Under the pieces are notes generated by a model. The model saw nothing but the letters and a program-made list of their open reading frames with translations. It was not told the DNA's origin and ran no database searches. From Alphaproteobacteria bacterium (lineage in GTDB: Bacteria > Pseudomonadota > Alphaproteobacteria > Rhizobiales > Xanthobacteraceae): DNA of 11,203 bases. Below are positions 1-6,862 of the stretch, piece after piece. The stretch spans positions 1 to 11,203 of the forward strand of contig VAZU01000009.1 in NCBI GenBank assembly GCA_005884745.1, written 5' to 3'. How positions within the stretch are numbered: position 1 is the stretch's first letter; the number at the start of each line of letters is the position of its first letter. A program made the position numbers and the translations under genes.

Positions 1-267
1 TATCTCGCTGCTGGCGCCCTGCACGTGGAAAAGATGGGCCGAGGGTTTGCCTGGCTCGATACCGGGACATTCGAATCCTTGATCGATGCCGCCAGCTTCG
101 TGCAGACGCTGGAGCAACGCCAGGGCATGAAGATCGCTTGCCCGGAGGAAATCGCCTATCGCATGGGGTTCATCAGCCGCTCGCAACTGCTCGAGTTGGC
201 CCGGTCCATGAACAAGAGCGGCTACGGAGACTATCTGTTGAATCTCGTGGACTCCGAGCCGGGCTAG
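1..267 (+). CDS. rfbA: Glucose-1-phosphate thymidylyltransferase, C-terminal part (5' truncated by window)
   Basis: Frame 1 is open from the first base to the TAG at 265-267, giving the last 88 residues of the enzyme that makes dTDP-glucose from glucose 1-phosphate and dTTP. This is the first step of dTDP-L-rhamnose synthesis for surface polysaccharide, in the cytoplasm. The tail carries the RfbA/RmlA signatures: MGRGFAWLDTGT (residues about 12-23 of the fragment), the helix with FVQTLEQRQGMK, the CPEEIAYRMGFI segment and the closing GYGDYLLNL. The family is about 290 residues long, so roughly 200 N-terminal residues lie to the left of the window. The GTG at 25 is an internal codon, not the start. 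Other rhamnose-pathway genes may lie upstream but cannot be seen. Recognition of the family is firm; nothing about the active site can be judged because that part is missing. Confidence 0.93.
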   Translation, partial: YLAAGALHVEKMGRGFAWLDTGTFESLIDAASFVQTLEQRQGMKIACPEEIAYRMGFISRSQLLELARSMNKSGYGDYLLNLVDSEPG

Positions 268-392
268 CCGAGCGAAGGTACGCGGGGCCCATCTTCGGAA
301 AAACGACGCGGCCCTCCGACCGGTGCTTGGAGCAGGGCAGAATGCCGCTCGTCTCCCGCCGCGCTACCCGGGAGTGGGTCCCACCTTCGTGA

Positions 393-422
393 CTTGACTG
401 CGACCGCTTTCCCCGCAAGTAA
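393..422 (+). promoter_or_regulatory. Candidate sigma-70 promoter for the small secreted protein gene
   Basis: CTTGAC (393-398), with TTGACT as the -35 hexamer at 394-399, is followed after 17 nt by AAGTAA at 417-422. This resembles the rhizobial housekeeping pattern with a CTTGAC -35, but the -10 is poor. It lies about 90 nt before the ATG at 513. The rest of 268-512 shows no gene and no convincing terminator for rfbA. The call is inferred from spacing only. Confidence 0.3.
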
Positions 423-512
423 ATTGCCGCAATACTCGCAATCGCACAATGCCGCTCGCGGACGGGTCACGCTCCGGGTGCGCGCCTCGCCGCAAGATGG
501 TGGAGTTGCAGC

Positions 513-791
513 ATGAGATCGAGGCTTGTGGTGATGGCGATTTCGGCGCTGCCGACGCTCGCCATGAGCGCGGCGCTCGCGGCCACGAAGCATCGCGGAC
601 ACCATGATCGCCTGGCACCGGCTCGAGTTGTTGCTCCGCCGCCCGGGTACGTACCGGGCGCGCCGCGGGTGGCGGAGCCGCTCTACATGTACGAAGCCAG
701 GCCGGGATGGTGGATATCCAGCTACGATTGCGTTTCCGATGAAGGGCAGGGGCGCTGGCTGCCTTGCTCCGCGCTGGGTCAGCGCAATTGA
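513..791 (+). CDS. Small secreted protein of unknown function
   Basis: A 92-residue protein with a clear Sec signal peptide: a short positive start (MRSR), a hydrophobic core to about residue 20, and a likely cleavage site after ALA at 21-23. The mature part of about 69 residues is proline- and tyrosine-rich (APPPGYVPG, PLYMYEARPGWW). It has two cysteines, C73 and C85, in a YDC...LPC arrangement that could form one disulfide in the periplasm. The ATG at 513 is supported by GGAG at 502-505 with a 7-nt spacer. I do not recognise a named family; proteins of this size and style are common unnamed envelope proteins in Rhizobiales. It stands alone, 46 nt before the peroxiredoxin gene in the same direction, so the two might share a transcript. 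The coding call rests on the start signal, signal peptide and favourable codon use. Confidence 0.75.
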   Translation: MRSRLVVMAISALPTLAMSAALAATKHRGHHDRLAPARVVAPPPGYVPGAPRVAEPLYMYEARPGWWISSYDCVSDEGQGRWLPCSALGQRN

Positions 792-837
792 TGTCCCGCC
801 GCGTGCTCGAGATGGCGGGGCGGCAAGCGGTTCTTAG

Positions 838-1410
838 ATGAGCCTCCACGATCCGCTGAACCTTCCACCGGATCTGCCGGTGCCGCGCGATGACGGCGGC
901 GCCCGGCACCTCGCCGGCATGCGGGCGCCGGATCTGGCGCTTGCGGCGACCGACGGCGGCTCGGTCAATCTTTCGCGATTGCCCGGCCGGACCGTGGTTT
1001 ACGTCTATCCGCGCACCGGCCGGCCGGGCGTTCCGCTGCCGGACGGCTGGGACGCAATCCCGGGCGCGCGCGGCTGCACGCCCCAGAGCTGCGGCTTCCG
1101 CGATCATCTCCGGGAACTCGAGGCGCTGGGCGTGGCGCGGGTCTTCGGGCTTTCGACACAGGATAGCGAATACCAGCGCGAAGCCGTCGAGCGGCTGCAC
1201 TTGCCGTTTCCGCTGCTTTCCGACGCCGGGCTGGGATTGCAACGCGCCCTGCGACTGCCCAGCTTCCAGCTCGATGGCATGACGTTGCTCAAACGCCTGG
1301 TCCTGGTGGTGGACGATGGCACCATCGTCCACGTATTTTATCCGGTATTTCCTCCCGACCGCAGCGCCGAGGAGGTGATCGCCTGGATTCAGGCTGGCTC
1401 GTCGAGTTGA
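838..1410 (+). CDS. Peroxiredoxin, PrxQ/Bcp-like (AhpC/TSA-Redoxin fold)
   Basis: A 190-residue thiol peroxidase that should reduce hydrogen peroxide or organic hydroperoxides in the cytoplasm, using a reductant such as thioredoxin. Residues about 26-60 contain the thioredoxin-fold opening (GMRAPDLALAATDGGSVNLS, then VVYVYPRTGRPG). The catalytic segment is CTPQSC at 80-85, followed by GFRDHLRELEALG. In Bcp-type enzymes this CTxxxC pair holds the peroxidatic (C80) and resolving (C85) cysteines. Compared with E. coli Bcp (YPKAMTPGCTVQAC) there are about 15 extra residues between the YP motif and the first cysteine (VPLPDGWDAIPGAR). The region VFGLSTQDSEYQREA and PFPLLSDAGL also fits the family. 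The start has no strong ribosome site; ATG 838 gives a sensible N-terminus, with M28 a fallback. The last 22 nt overlap the 3' end of the minus-strand glycosylase remnant. Confidence 0.88.
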   Translation: MSLHDPLNLPPDLPVPRDDGGARHLAGMRAPDLALAATDGGSVNLSRLPGRTVVYVYPRTGRPGVPLPDGWDAIPGARGCTPQSCGFRDHLRELEALGVARVFGLSTQDSEYQREAVERLHLPFPLLSDAGLGLQRALRLPSFQLDGMTLLKRLVLVVDDGTIVHVFYPVFPPDRSAEEVIAWIQAGSSS

Positions 1411-2011
1411 GCGCGGATCTCGGCGAACACCGCGCCGAACATCTCCGGGGTGAGCTTGCCCGTGTTGGTGTTCAGTCGCGAGCAATGGAAGCTGTCATAA
1501 AGCCTCAGATCGCCGATCGGGTGGATCCGGCCGTGTCCGAAGCCCGCGGCCGAGCCCCGCACGCCGAGCGAGGCAAGCACGCTGTCGTGCGCGATCCGAC
1601 CCAGCGCCAGGATCGCGCGCAACTGCACCATTTCGGCTATGGTGTTCCTCAGGAATTCCCGGCAGTTGGCAATTTCCAGGCGGCTCGGCGGCAATCGAGC
1701 AGGACCAGGCCGTCATCGGCTCGCGCTTCGTAGCGCCCGGCGGCGAAGCCATAGCGTTGCAGGGTCTCGTAGAGCAGGTCGCCGGCGTAATCGCCGGTAA
1801 AGGGCCGGCCGGTGCGGTTGGCGCCCCGCAGGCCCGGCGCCAGTCCGGCCACGAGCAGACGTGCCTCGCGCGGACCGAATGACGGCACCGGCCCGTTGAA
1901 CCATTTCGGCTCGAGCTTGCGCCAGCGCGTGCGGAATTCGACCAGCCGAGGACAGCGGGGACAGTCGTGGTCGGGTTCCGCGGGCGCGCCCGACACGATC
2001 GCGTTTGTCAA
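1389..2011 (-). pseudogene. Uracil-DNA glycosylase, family 5 (UDGb-like), frameshifted with internal deletion
   Basis: The two halves of one base-excision-repair enzyme lie in different frames. The first half (2011 down to about 1691) starts at a TTG overlapping the stop of the NYN gene. It has CPRC at 17-20 (two iron-sulfur ligands) and the active-site segment GLAPGLRGANRTGRPFTGD at 56-74, then runs to LLDCR at 104-108 before turning into nonsense. The second half resumes in another frame at about 1691 with LEIANCREFL and continues through ALGRIAHDS to FHCSRLNTNTGKLTPEMF, ending at the TGA at 1389-1391. Intact relatives, as I recall them, have about 17 residues between DCR and the E...C motif (ITNAVRCVPP and following). 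These are absent, including the third iron-sulfur cysteine. The gap implies a loss of about 40 nt, which also shifts the frame. The product should be non-functional unless this is an assembly error. The family call is strong; the deletion size is an estimate. Confidence 0.85.
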
Positions 2012-2643
2012 TCTTCCTCGAAGTCGTCGTCGTCGCCGACGCGTTGCGGGGCCGGCGAACGTTGCAGGAATTGCGGCGTGTGCCGGGGCTCGCGGGCCTC
2101 CCGGGCAGCGCGTTCGGCGGGATCGCGGCCGATCTTCGGCTGCAGCTCGACGATGTCCACGAATATATCCGCCTGCCGGCGCAGCTCGTCGGCAACCATC
2201 GGCGGCTGGGTGGTCACGGTGGAAACCACGGTGACCCGCACGCCGCGGCGCTGCACCGCTTCGACCAGGGACCGGAAGTCGCCGTCGCCGGAGAACAGCA
2301 CCATGTGGTCGATCGCCCCGGCGATCTCCATGGCGTCCACGGCGAGCTCGATATCCATGTTGCCCTTGACCTTGCGCCGGCCGGTCTGGTCGATGAACTC
2401 CTTGGTCGCCTTGGTCACGACGGTGTAGCCGTTGTAGTCGAGCCAGTCGATCAGCGGGCGAATCGAGGAATATTCCTGGTCCTCGATCACTGCGGTGTAA
2501 TAGAACGCGCGCAGCAGATATCCGCGTGACTGGAATTCGCGCAGCAGCCGCTTGTAGTCGATGTCGAAGCCCAGCGTCTTGGCGGTGGCGTAGAGATTGG
2601 CGCCGTCGATGAACAACGCGATCTTCTCTTGCGGAGGGGACAT
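2008..2643 (-). CDS. NYN-domain (LabA/DUF88-type, PIN-like) putative ribonuclease
   Basis: A 211-residue protein of the NYN branch of the PIN-like nuclease superfamily, expected to act on RNA in the cytoplasm with a divalent metal. The acidic positions of the fold are visible: D13 in FIDGANLY, D97 and D103 in GNMDIELAVDAM, and D120/D122 in LFSGDGDF. The domain spans about residues 6-168. The remaining tail of about 40 residues is basic, then strongly acidic at the end (DDDDFEED), and probably disordered. The ATG at 2643 follows a GAGAG ribosome site about 8 nt upstream. The stop overlaps the TTG start of the glycosylase gene, so the two were probably translationally coupled. This gene pair beside rpoZ is a recurring arrangement in Rhizobiales as I recall it. 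The natural substrate in these bacteria is not known to me. Confidence 0.9.
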   Translation of the reverse strand: MSPPQEKIALFIDGANLYATAKTLGFDIDYKRLLREFQSRGYLLRAFYYTAVIEDQEYSSIRPLIDWLDYNGYTVVTKATKEFIDQTGRRKVKGNMDIELAVDAMEIAGAIDHMVLFSGDGDFRSLVEAVQRRGVRVTVVSTVTTQPPMVADELRRQADIFVDIVELQPKIGRDPAERAAREAREPRHTPQFLQRSPAPQRVGDDDDFEED

Positions 2644-2942
2644 GCGGGTTCTCTCGTGATCAAAACCAATTCGGTTTGCGTCCCGCCGAGGGCGACCGGC
2701 GGATCAATGGCAGTCGGTCTTCGGGAGCGATCGCAGCCTTGCGTCAATTGCAAAGCCGGGCGAGCGCAACCCTCGTGCCCGGTCCGGGAAAAACGGCGGC
2801 CCGATCGGCACGGCTTCCCGTCGGTTGCCTAACAGAGGCGGGGCTTGGCGCCAAGACAAATTTCGCCCTTGCGCTTTGCCCTCGCCAGGGCTAGCTAACG
2901 GCAGGATTTCCAAAGACTTGACGCCAGAGGAGTGACGAGGCC
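2644..2942. other. Divergent intergenic region between the NYN gene and rpoZ
   Basis: These 299 nt separate two divergent genes and carry no convincing reading frame. They contain AAACC-AATTC-GGTTT (2663-2677), a short inverted repeat in the likely leader of the NYN gene. They also contain a perfect 12-bp palindrome, CTTGGCGCCAAG, at 2844-2855, and the rpoZ promoter candidate at 2869-2897. Short open frames here on both strands have no start signals and look fortuitous. Confidence 0.6.
2869..2897 (+). promoter_or_regulatory. Candidate sigma-70 promoter for rpoZ
   Basis: TTGCGC (2869-2874), a 17-nt spacer and TAGCTA (2892-2897) lie about 45 nt upstream of the rpoZ ATG. The spacing is ideal and the -35 begins with the conserved TTG, but the -10 is only a moderate match. 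The spacer itself holds a small perfect hairpin, GCCCT-CGCC-AGGGC (2878-2891). The call is inferred from position and spacing. Confidence 0.4.
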
Positions 2943-3350
2943 ATGGCCCGTGTCACCGTGGAAGATTGTATCGACAAGGTCGAGAACCGTTTCGACCTGG
3001 TGCTGCTGGCGAGCCATCGGGGGCGCATGATCTCCTCGGGCGCGCAGATCACCGTGGATCGCGACAACGACAAGAACCCGGTCGTGGCCTTGCGCGAAAT
3101 CGCCGACGAGACGATCTCCCCCGGCGATCTCAAGGAAGACCTCATCCACTCGCTCCAGAAGTACGTCGAGGTGGACGAGCCGGAGTCCGAGACGGTGCCG
3201 CTCATCGGCGGTTCCGGCGAGAGGGTCGATGCCGATGACACCGAGGTTGCGGCGGACCGCATGACGGAGGAAGAGCTGCTCAAGGGCTTGGAAGGCCTGA
3301 CCCCTCCCGAGCAGGAGCCCGAGCAGCCCGAGATCGAGGAAGAGGAGTGA
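2943..3350 (+). CDS. rpoZ: DNA-directed RNA polymerase, omega subunit
   Basis: The omega subunit binds the beta-prime subunit and aids assembly of RNA polymerase; in proteobacteria it also forms part of a ppGpp-binding site. The N-terminus is diagnostic: MARVTVEDCIDKVENRFDLV (1-20), then LLASHRGRMISSG, and NPVVALREIAD at about 65-75, matching the NKPTVIALREI region of other omegas. At 135 residues it is longer than E. coli omega (91). The extra part is an acidic tail (MTEEELLKGLEGL, then a run rich in E, P and Q), typical of rhizobial omegas. The start at 2943 has AGGAG at 2928-2932 and a second purine run (GAGG) close to the ATG. It lies just upstream of the (p)ppGpp enzyme gene, the same pairing as in E. 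coli rpoZ-spoT, but with 287 nt in between, so rsh may also have its own promoter. Confidence 0.97.
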   Translation: MARVTVEDCIDKVENRFDLVLLASHRGRMISSGAQITVDRDNDKNPVVALREIADETISPGDLKEDLIHSLQKYVEVDEPESETVPLIGGSGERVDADDTEVAADRMTEEELLKGLEGLTPPEQEPEQPEIEEEE

Positions 3351-3390
3351 ACCGCGGCCCGCCCTTCGAGCGCCGGCCGTCCGCGAAACT

Positions 3391-3505
3391 CCACCCTTCA
3401 TGGTGAGCCAGCCGTCCTTCGAGGGCCGCGCTGTCATGGTGAGGCGCGAGCGCCGTCCTTCGAGGCTCGGGCCTGCGGCCCTCGCACCTTCAGGATGACG
3501 GCTGG
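3391..3505. repeat. Cluster of short dispersed-type palindromic repeats between rpoZ and rsh
   Basis: Two tandem, imperfect units are visible. TCATGGTGAG occurs at 3398-3407 and 3434-3443, and GCCGTCCTTCGAGG at 3411-3424 and again at 3452-3465. The second unit continues into a long imperfect hairpin: CCGTC (3453-3457) pairs with GACGG (3497-3501), with an inner stem GGGCC-TGC-GGCCC around 3469-3481. The words GTCCTTCGAGG and TCAGGATGACGG resemble a repeat found in many copies between genes in Bradyrhizobium relatives, as I recall. It contains no gene and no U-tract, so it is a poor intrinsic terminator. A role in mRNA ends or simply a mobile-repeat remnant is inference. Confidence 0.65.
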
Positions 3506-3556
3506 CCCTCGAATCACCAGCCCGTTGGTGTTTTGCCAAGCATTCCCGCGAATTGC

Positions 3557-3585
3557 TTGCGAAACGGCCGACCAGGCGTGATATC
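3557..3585 (+). promoter_or_regulatory. Candidate promoter for rsh
   Basis: TTGCGA (3557-3562), a 17-nt spacer and GATATC (3580-3585) lie about 50 nt before the ATG at 3638. The match is modest, but it sits just after the repeat cluster in an otherwise empty spacer. It would let rsh be transcribed independently of rpoZ and would place the longer N-terminus within the message. Confidence 0.3.
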
Positions 3586-3637
3586 GTCGGGGCGAGCTTA
3601 CTGGAGCGGCCCCAATGCGGCTCGCCGGGGTTAAGCC

Positions 3638-5965
3638 ATGGCCCGGTCGCGTACCGATCCGTCGCGGATGCAGCATGAGCCGTTTTCTGCTGCCGTCTTG
3701 ACGCGCGCTGTCAAAAGCCAACCCGAACTAACTGAAATCAAGGGCAAATCCCGCAAGCCGCCGATCATGCGGCAATATGACCTGATCGAGCGCGTGCGTC
3801 GGTACAATCGCAACACCGACGAGGCGTTGCTCAATCGGGCCTACGTCTATGCGATGAAGGCGCATGGCTCGCAAAAGCGAGCCTCGGGCGACCCCTATTT
3901 CTCCCATCCGCTGGAAGTCGCGGCAATTCTCACCGACCTCAAGCTCGACGATGCCACCATCGCCGCGGCCCTGTTGCACGACACGATCGAGGACACGCCG
4001 GTCACCCGTGCCGAGATCGATCAACTGTTCGGGCCGGATATCGGCAGGCTGGTCGACGGCCTGACCAAGCTCAAGAAGCTCGACCTGGTCTCGAAGCAAG
4101 CGGCCCAGGCGGAAAACCTGCGCAAGCTGCTGCTCGCCATCGCCGACGACGTGCGGGTCCTCTTGGTCAAACTGGCGGACCGGCTGCACAACATGCGCAC
4201 CCTCGACTTCGTGCCGCCGGAGGCGCGGCGGCGCATCGCGGAGGAAACGCTCGACATCTATGCGCCGCTCGCCGCCCGGATGGGCATGCACGGGATGCGG
4301 GAGGAGCTGGAGGACCTGGCGTTCCGCGAGCTCAATCCCGACGCCTACAGCGTGGTCTTGGCGCGGCTGCAGGCGCTTGCCGAGCGCAATCGGGACCTGA
4401 TTTCCGACATCGAGCAGCAGCTCACCAGCAAGTTCGCCGACAGCGGCATCCAGGCGGAGGTCGACGGCCGCCAGAAGCGGCCGTACTCGATCTGGCGCAA
4501 GATGGAGCGCAAATCCGTCGGCTTCGAGCAGCTCTCCGACATTTTCGGCTTCCGCGTCATGGTCGGCGACGTGCAGGAATGCTATCGCGCGCTCGGCATC
4601 GTGCACACCACCTGGCCGGTGGTGCCCGGCCGTTTCAAGGATTACATCTCGACCGCGAAGCAGAACGATTATCGCTCGATCCACACCACCGTGATCGGGC
4701 CGGGCCGCCAGCGCGTCGAGCTGCAGATCCGTACTCGACAGATGCACGAGATCGCCGAATACGGCATCGCCGCGCATGCCCTCTACAAGGATGCGCGTGG
4801 TTCGCCGACCGAACTGCTCTCGCGCGAGTCCAATGCGTATGCCTGGCTGCGGCGCACGATCGAGCTGCTTGCCGAAGGCTCCAATCCGGAAGAGTTCCTC
4901 GAGCACACCAAGCTCGAATTGTTCCACGACCAGGTGTTCTGCTTCTCTCCGAAGGGCAAGCTGATCGCATTGCCGCCCAAAGCGACGCCGATCGATTTCG
5001 CCTATGCGGTTCATACCGACGTCGGGAACAACGCGATCGGCTGCAAGATCAACGGCAAGATCGCGCCGTTGGTCTCCGAGCTCGCCAACGGCGACGAGGT
5101 CGAGATCCTGACTTCGCGGGCGCAGCTCGCGCCGCCGGCGGCATGGGAATCGATCGTCGTCACCGGCAAGGCGCGAGCGGCCATCCGGCGCGCGACGCGG
5201 GCCGCGGTGCGCAAGCAATATGCCGGGCTCGGACGTCGCATCGTCGAGCGGCTGTTTGTCCGCGCCAAGAAGGAATACAGCGACGAGAAACTCCAGGGAG
5301 CATTGCCGCGGCTCGCCCGCGCCTCGATCGATGATGTCATGGCGGCGGTCGGGCGCGGGGAGATGAAGGCCTCGGACGTCGCCCGGGCGATGTACCCCGA
5401 CTACAAGGAGGAACGCGCCGCGCCGATCCCGCCGCCGAAGGAAAGCGGCTGGTTCGGGCTCAAGAAGGCCAAGGCCGTGAAATTCAAGGTGCCCGCCGGC
5501 CCGGCGGAAGCCACGGCCATCCCGATCCGCGGCATCACCGGCGAGCTCCCGGTGCGCTTCGCGCCGGAGGGCGGAGCCGTGCCTGGAGATCGTATCGTCG
5601 GCATCCTGACCCCGGGAGAAGGAATCACGATCTATCCCATTCAGTCGCAGGCGCTGAAGGATTTCGAGGATGTCCCGGAACGCTGGCTCGACGTGCGCTG
5701 GGACATCGAGGATCAAAGCCCGTACCGGTTTCCCGCGCGCATCGCCGTCCATTCGGTGAACGAGCCGGGCACGCTCGCCCAGATCGCGCAGGTCATCGCC
5801 GAGCACGACGGCAATATCGACAATATCCGGATGACCCGTCGCTCGCCGGATTTTACCGAGCTGCTGATCGACCTCGAGGTCTACGACCTCAAGCACCTGA
5901 CCGCCATCATCGGGCAGCTGCGCGCCAAGGACGTGGTCGCGCAGGCCGAACGCGTGAACGGGTAG
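3638..5965 (+). CDS. rsh: Bifunctional (p)ppGpp synthetase/hydrolase (RelA/SpoT-type Rsh)
   Basis: The stringent-response enzyme, which makes and degrades (p)ppGpp in the cytoplasm. Reading from ATG 3638 (775 residues): the HD hydrolase domain (about 60-210) is intact, with H90 in FSHP, H114-D115 in LLHDTIED and LADRLHN at 179-185. The synthetase domain (about 250-380) has GRQKRPYSIWRK at 277-288, D301 in SDIFGFRV and E361 in VELQIRT. TGS is about 431-491 and a C-terminal ACT domain about 700-772. Both activities should therefore work. In DYISTAKQNDYRSIHT, A340 occupies a site that is usually proline. The RIS/zinc-finger-like segment reads FAPEGGAVPGD, without the paired cysteines of E. coli SpoT, as I recall is normal for Rhizobiales. 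The start is uncertain: many relatives begin at MRQYDL, here M44 (ATG 3767). Neither start has a strong ribosome site, and GGGG before 3638 is the better of the two. Confidence 0.96.
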   Translation: MARSRTDPSRMQHEPFSAAVLTRAVKSQPELTEIKGKSRKPPIMRQYDLIERVRRYNRNTDEALLNRAYVYAMKAHGSQKRASGDPYFSHPLEVAAILTDLKLDDATIAAALLHDTIEDTPVTRAEIDQLFGPDIGRLVDGLTKLKKLDLVSKQAAQAENLRKLLLAIADDVRVLLVKLADRLHNMRTLDFVPPEARRRIAEETLDIYAPLAARMGMHGMREELEDLAFRELNPDAYSVVLARLQALAERNRDLISDIEQQLTSKFADSGIQAEVDGRQKRPYSIWRKMERKSVGFEQLSDIFGFRVMVGDVQECYRALGIVHTTWPVVPGRFKDYISTAKQNDYRSIHTTVIGPGRQRVELQIRTRQMHEIAEYGIAAHALYKDARGSPTELLSRESNAYAWLRRTIELLAEGSNPEEFLEHTKLELFHDQVFCFSPKGKLIALPPKATPIDFAYAVHTDVGNNAIGCKINGKIAPLVSELANGDEVEILTSRAQLAPPAAWESIVVTGKARAAIRRATRAAVRKQYAGLGRRIVERLFVRAKKEYSDEKLQGALPRLARASIDDVMAAVGRGEMKASDVARAMYPDYKEERAAPIPPPKESGWFGLKKAKAVKFKVPAGPAEATAIPIRGITGELPVRFAPEGGAVPGDRIVGILTPGEGITIYPIQSQALKDFEDVPERWLDVRWDIEDQSPYRFPARIAVHSVNEPGTLAQIAQVIAEHDGNIDNIRMTRRSPDFTELLIDLEVYDLKHLTAIIGQLRAKDVVAQAERVNG

Positions 5966-6060
5966 GGTCCCCAGGCGATTCGGCTCGGCCCAATCGGTGG
6001 ATCTGGGCGTCGTGCCCTCGTCAAACCGGCCTTCGCCCGCTATGAAGCCTCGCGGGACCG

Positions 6061-6094
6061 CGAACATCGTTCCGGCCCAACAATGTTCGGGAAC
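6061..6094 (+). promoter_or_regulatory. Overlapping inverted repeats at the pdxJ start
   Basis: CGAACAT (6061-6067) is perfectly complementary to ATGTTCG (6083-6089), so the hairpin would include the annotated ATG. An alternative pairing, GTTCC (6069-6073) with GGAAC (6090-6094), would cover the GGGA that could serve a TTG start at 6101. The two stems exclude each other. A role in translation of pdxJ is speculative and could be chance. Confidence 0.25.
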
Positions 6095-6862
6095 AATCAT
6101 TTGCCGGAAGTTCTTCATCTGCGCCTCGGGGTCAATATCGATCACGTCGCGACGCTCCGGAACGCGCGTGGCGGAGCCCGCCCCGATCCGGTCCAGGCGG
6201 CCCGGGCCGCGATTGAAGCCGGAGCCGACGGCATCACCGCGCATTTGCGGGAGGATCGCCGCCATATTCGCGACGAGGATATCGCGCGGCTGAAAGCCGA
6301 GATCCCAAAACCGCTCAATCTCGAAATGGCTGCGACGCAGGAGATGCTCGCCATCGCGCTCAAAACGCGTCCGCATGCGGCGTGCCTCGTCCCCGAGCGG
6401 AGGGAGGAACGCACGACCGAGGGCGGTCTCGATGCCGCTGCCCAATACAACACGCTCGAGCCGGTCGTTTCCGAACTCAAGAAGGCCGGGGTAATGGTCG
6501 CGCTGTTCATCGCCGCCGAGCCGGCGCAGATCACGACCGCAGCTCGCATGGGTGCCCCGGCGATCGAGATCCACACCGGATCCTGGTGCGAGGCAGTTGC
6601 CGCCGCCGACCAGCGCCGGGCGGCAGCCGAATGGCAGCGCATCGCGGAAGGGGCGCGCCTCGCCCGCCGGCTCGGCCTCGAGGTCCACGCCGGACACGGC
6701 CTCGATTACCAGACCGCGGAACATATCGCGAAGCTCCCGGAGATCGTGGAGCTGAACATCGGTCATTTTCTCGTCGGCGAAGCGGTCTTCGTCGGCCTCG
6801 CGCAGAGCATTCGGACCATGCGGGCGGCGATGGAGCGCGGCCGCGGCAACGCCGTCTCATGA
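6083..6862 (+). CDS. pdxJ: Pyridoxine 5'-phosphate synthase
   Basis: PdxJ condenses 3-amino-1-hydroxyacetone phosphate with 1-deoxyxylulose 5-phosphate to pyridoxine 5'-phosphate, the ring-closing step of DXP-dependent vitamin B6 synthesis. The TIM-barrel signatures are complete: LRLGVNIDHVATLRNARGG (13-31), ADGITAHLREDRRHI (48-62) with H54, LNLEMAAT with E81, CLVPERREERTTEGGLD (101-117), and VHAGHGLDY (201-209) with H205. These match the catalytic His, Glu and His of E. coli PdxJ. The length of 259 is normal to slightly long. The N-terminus is unsure: ATG 6083 lacks a ribosome site, while the TTG at 6101 (LPEVLHLRLG) has GGGA 8 nt upstream and gives a more usual leader. It lies 117 nt after rsh and overlaps acpS by ATGA, so acpS is translationally coupled to it. 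Confidence 0.97.
   Translation: MFGNNHLPEVLHLRLGVNIDHVATLRNARGGARPDPVQAARAAIEAGADGITAHLREDRRHIRDEDIARLKAEIPKPLNLEMAATQEMLAIALKTRPHAACLVPERREERTTEGGLDAAAQYNTLEPVVSELKKAGVMVALFIAAEPAQITTAARMGAPAIEIHTGSWCEAVAAADQRRAAAEWQRIAEGARLARRLGLEVHAGHGLDYQTAEHIAKLPEIVELNIGHFLVGEAVFVGLAQSIRTMRAAMERGRGNAVS

Noticed and set aside
364..1485. Minus-strand open frame of 373 codons opposite the small secreted protein and peroxiredoxin genes
   Set aside because: Its translation is arginine- and alanine-rich with no known domain, and the peroxiredoxin on the other strand has complete family motifs.
1685..1700. Programmed ribosomal frameshift in the glycosylase gene
   Set aside because: There is no slippery heptamer, and the conserved residues between the two frames are missing, so frameshifting could not restore a normal enzyme.
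1407..2428. Plus-strand open frames opposite the glycosylase and NYN genes
   Set aside because: They are shadows. The minus strand carries the conserved motifs of both families.
3728..6766. Very long open frame (about 1012 codons) on the minus strand across rsh and pdxJ
   Set aside because: It is the antisense shadow of two firmly identified genes in GC-rich DNA. Its translation is rich in R, G, D and L, has no recognisable domain, and shows no start signal of its own.
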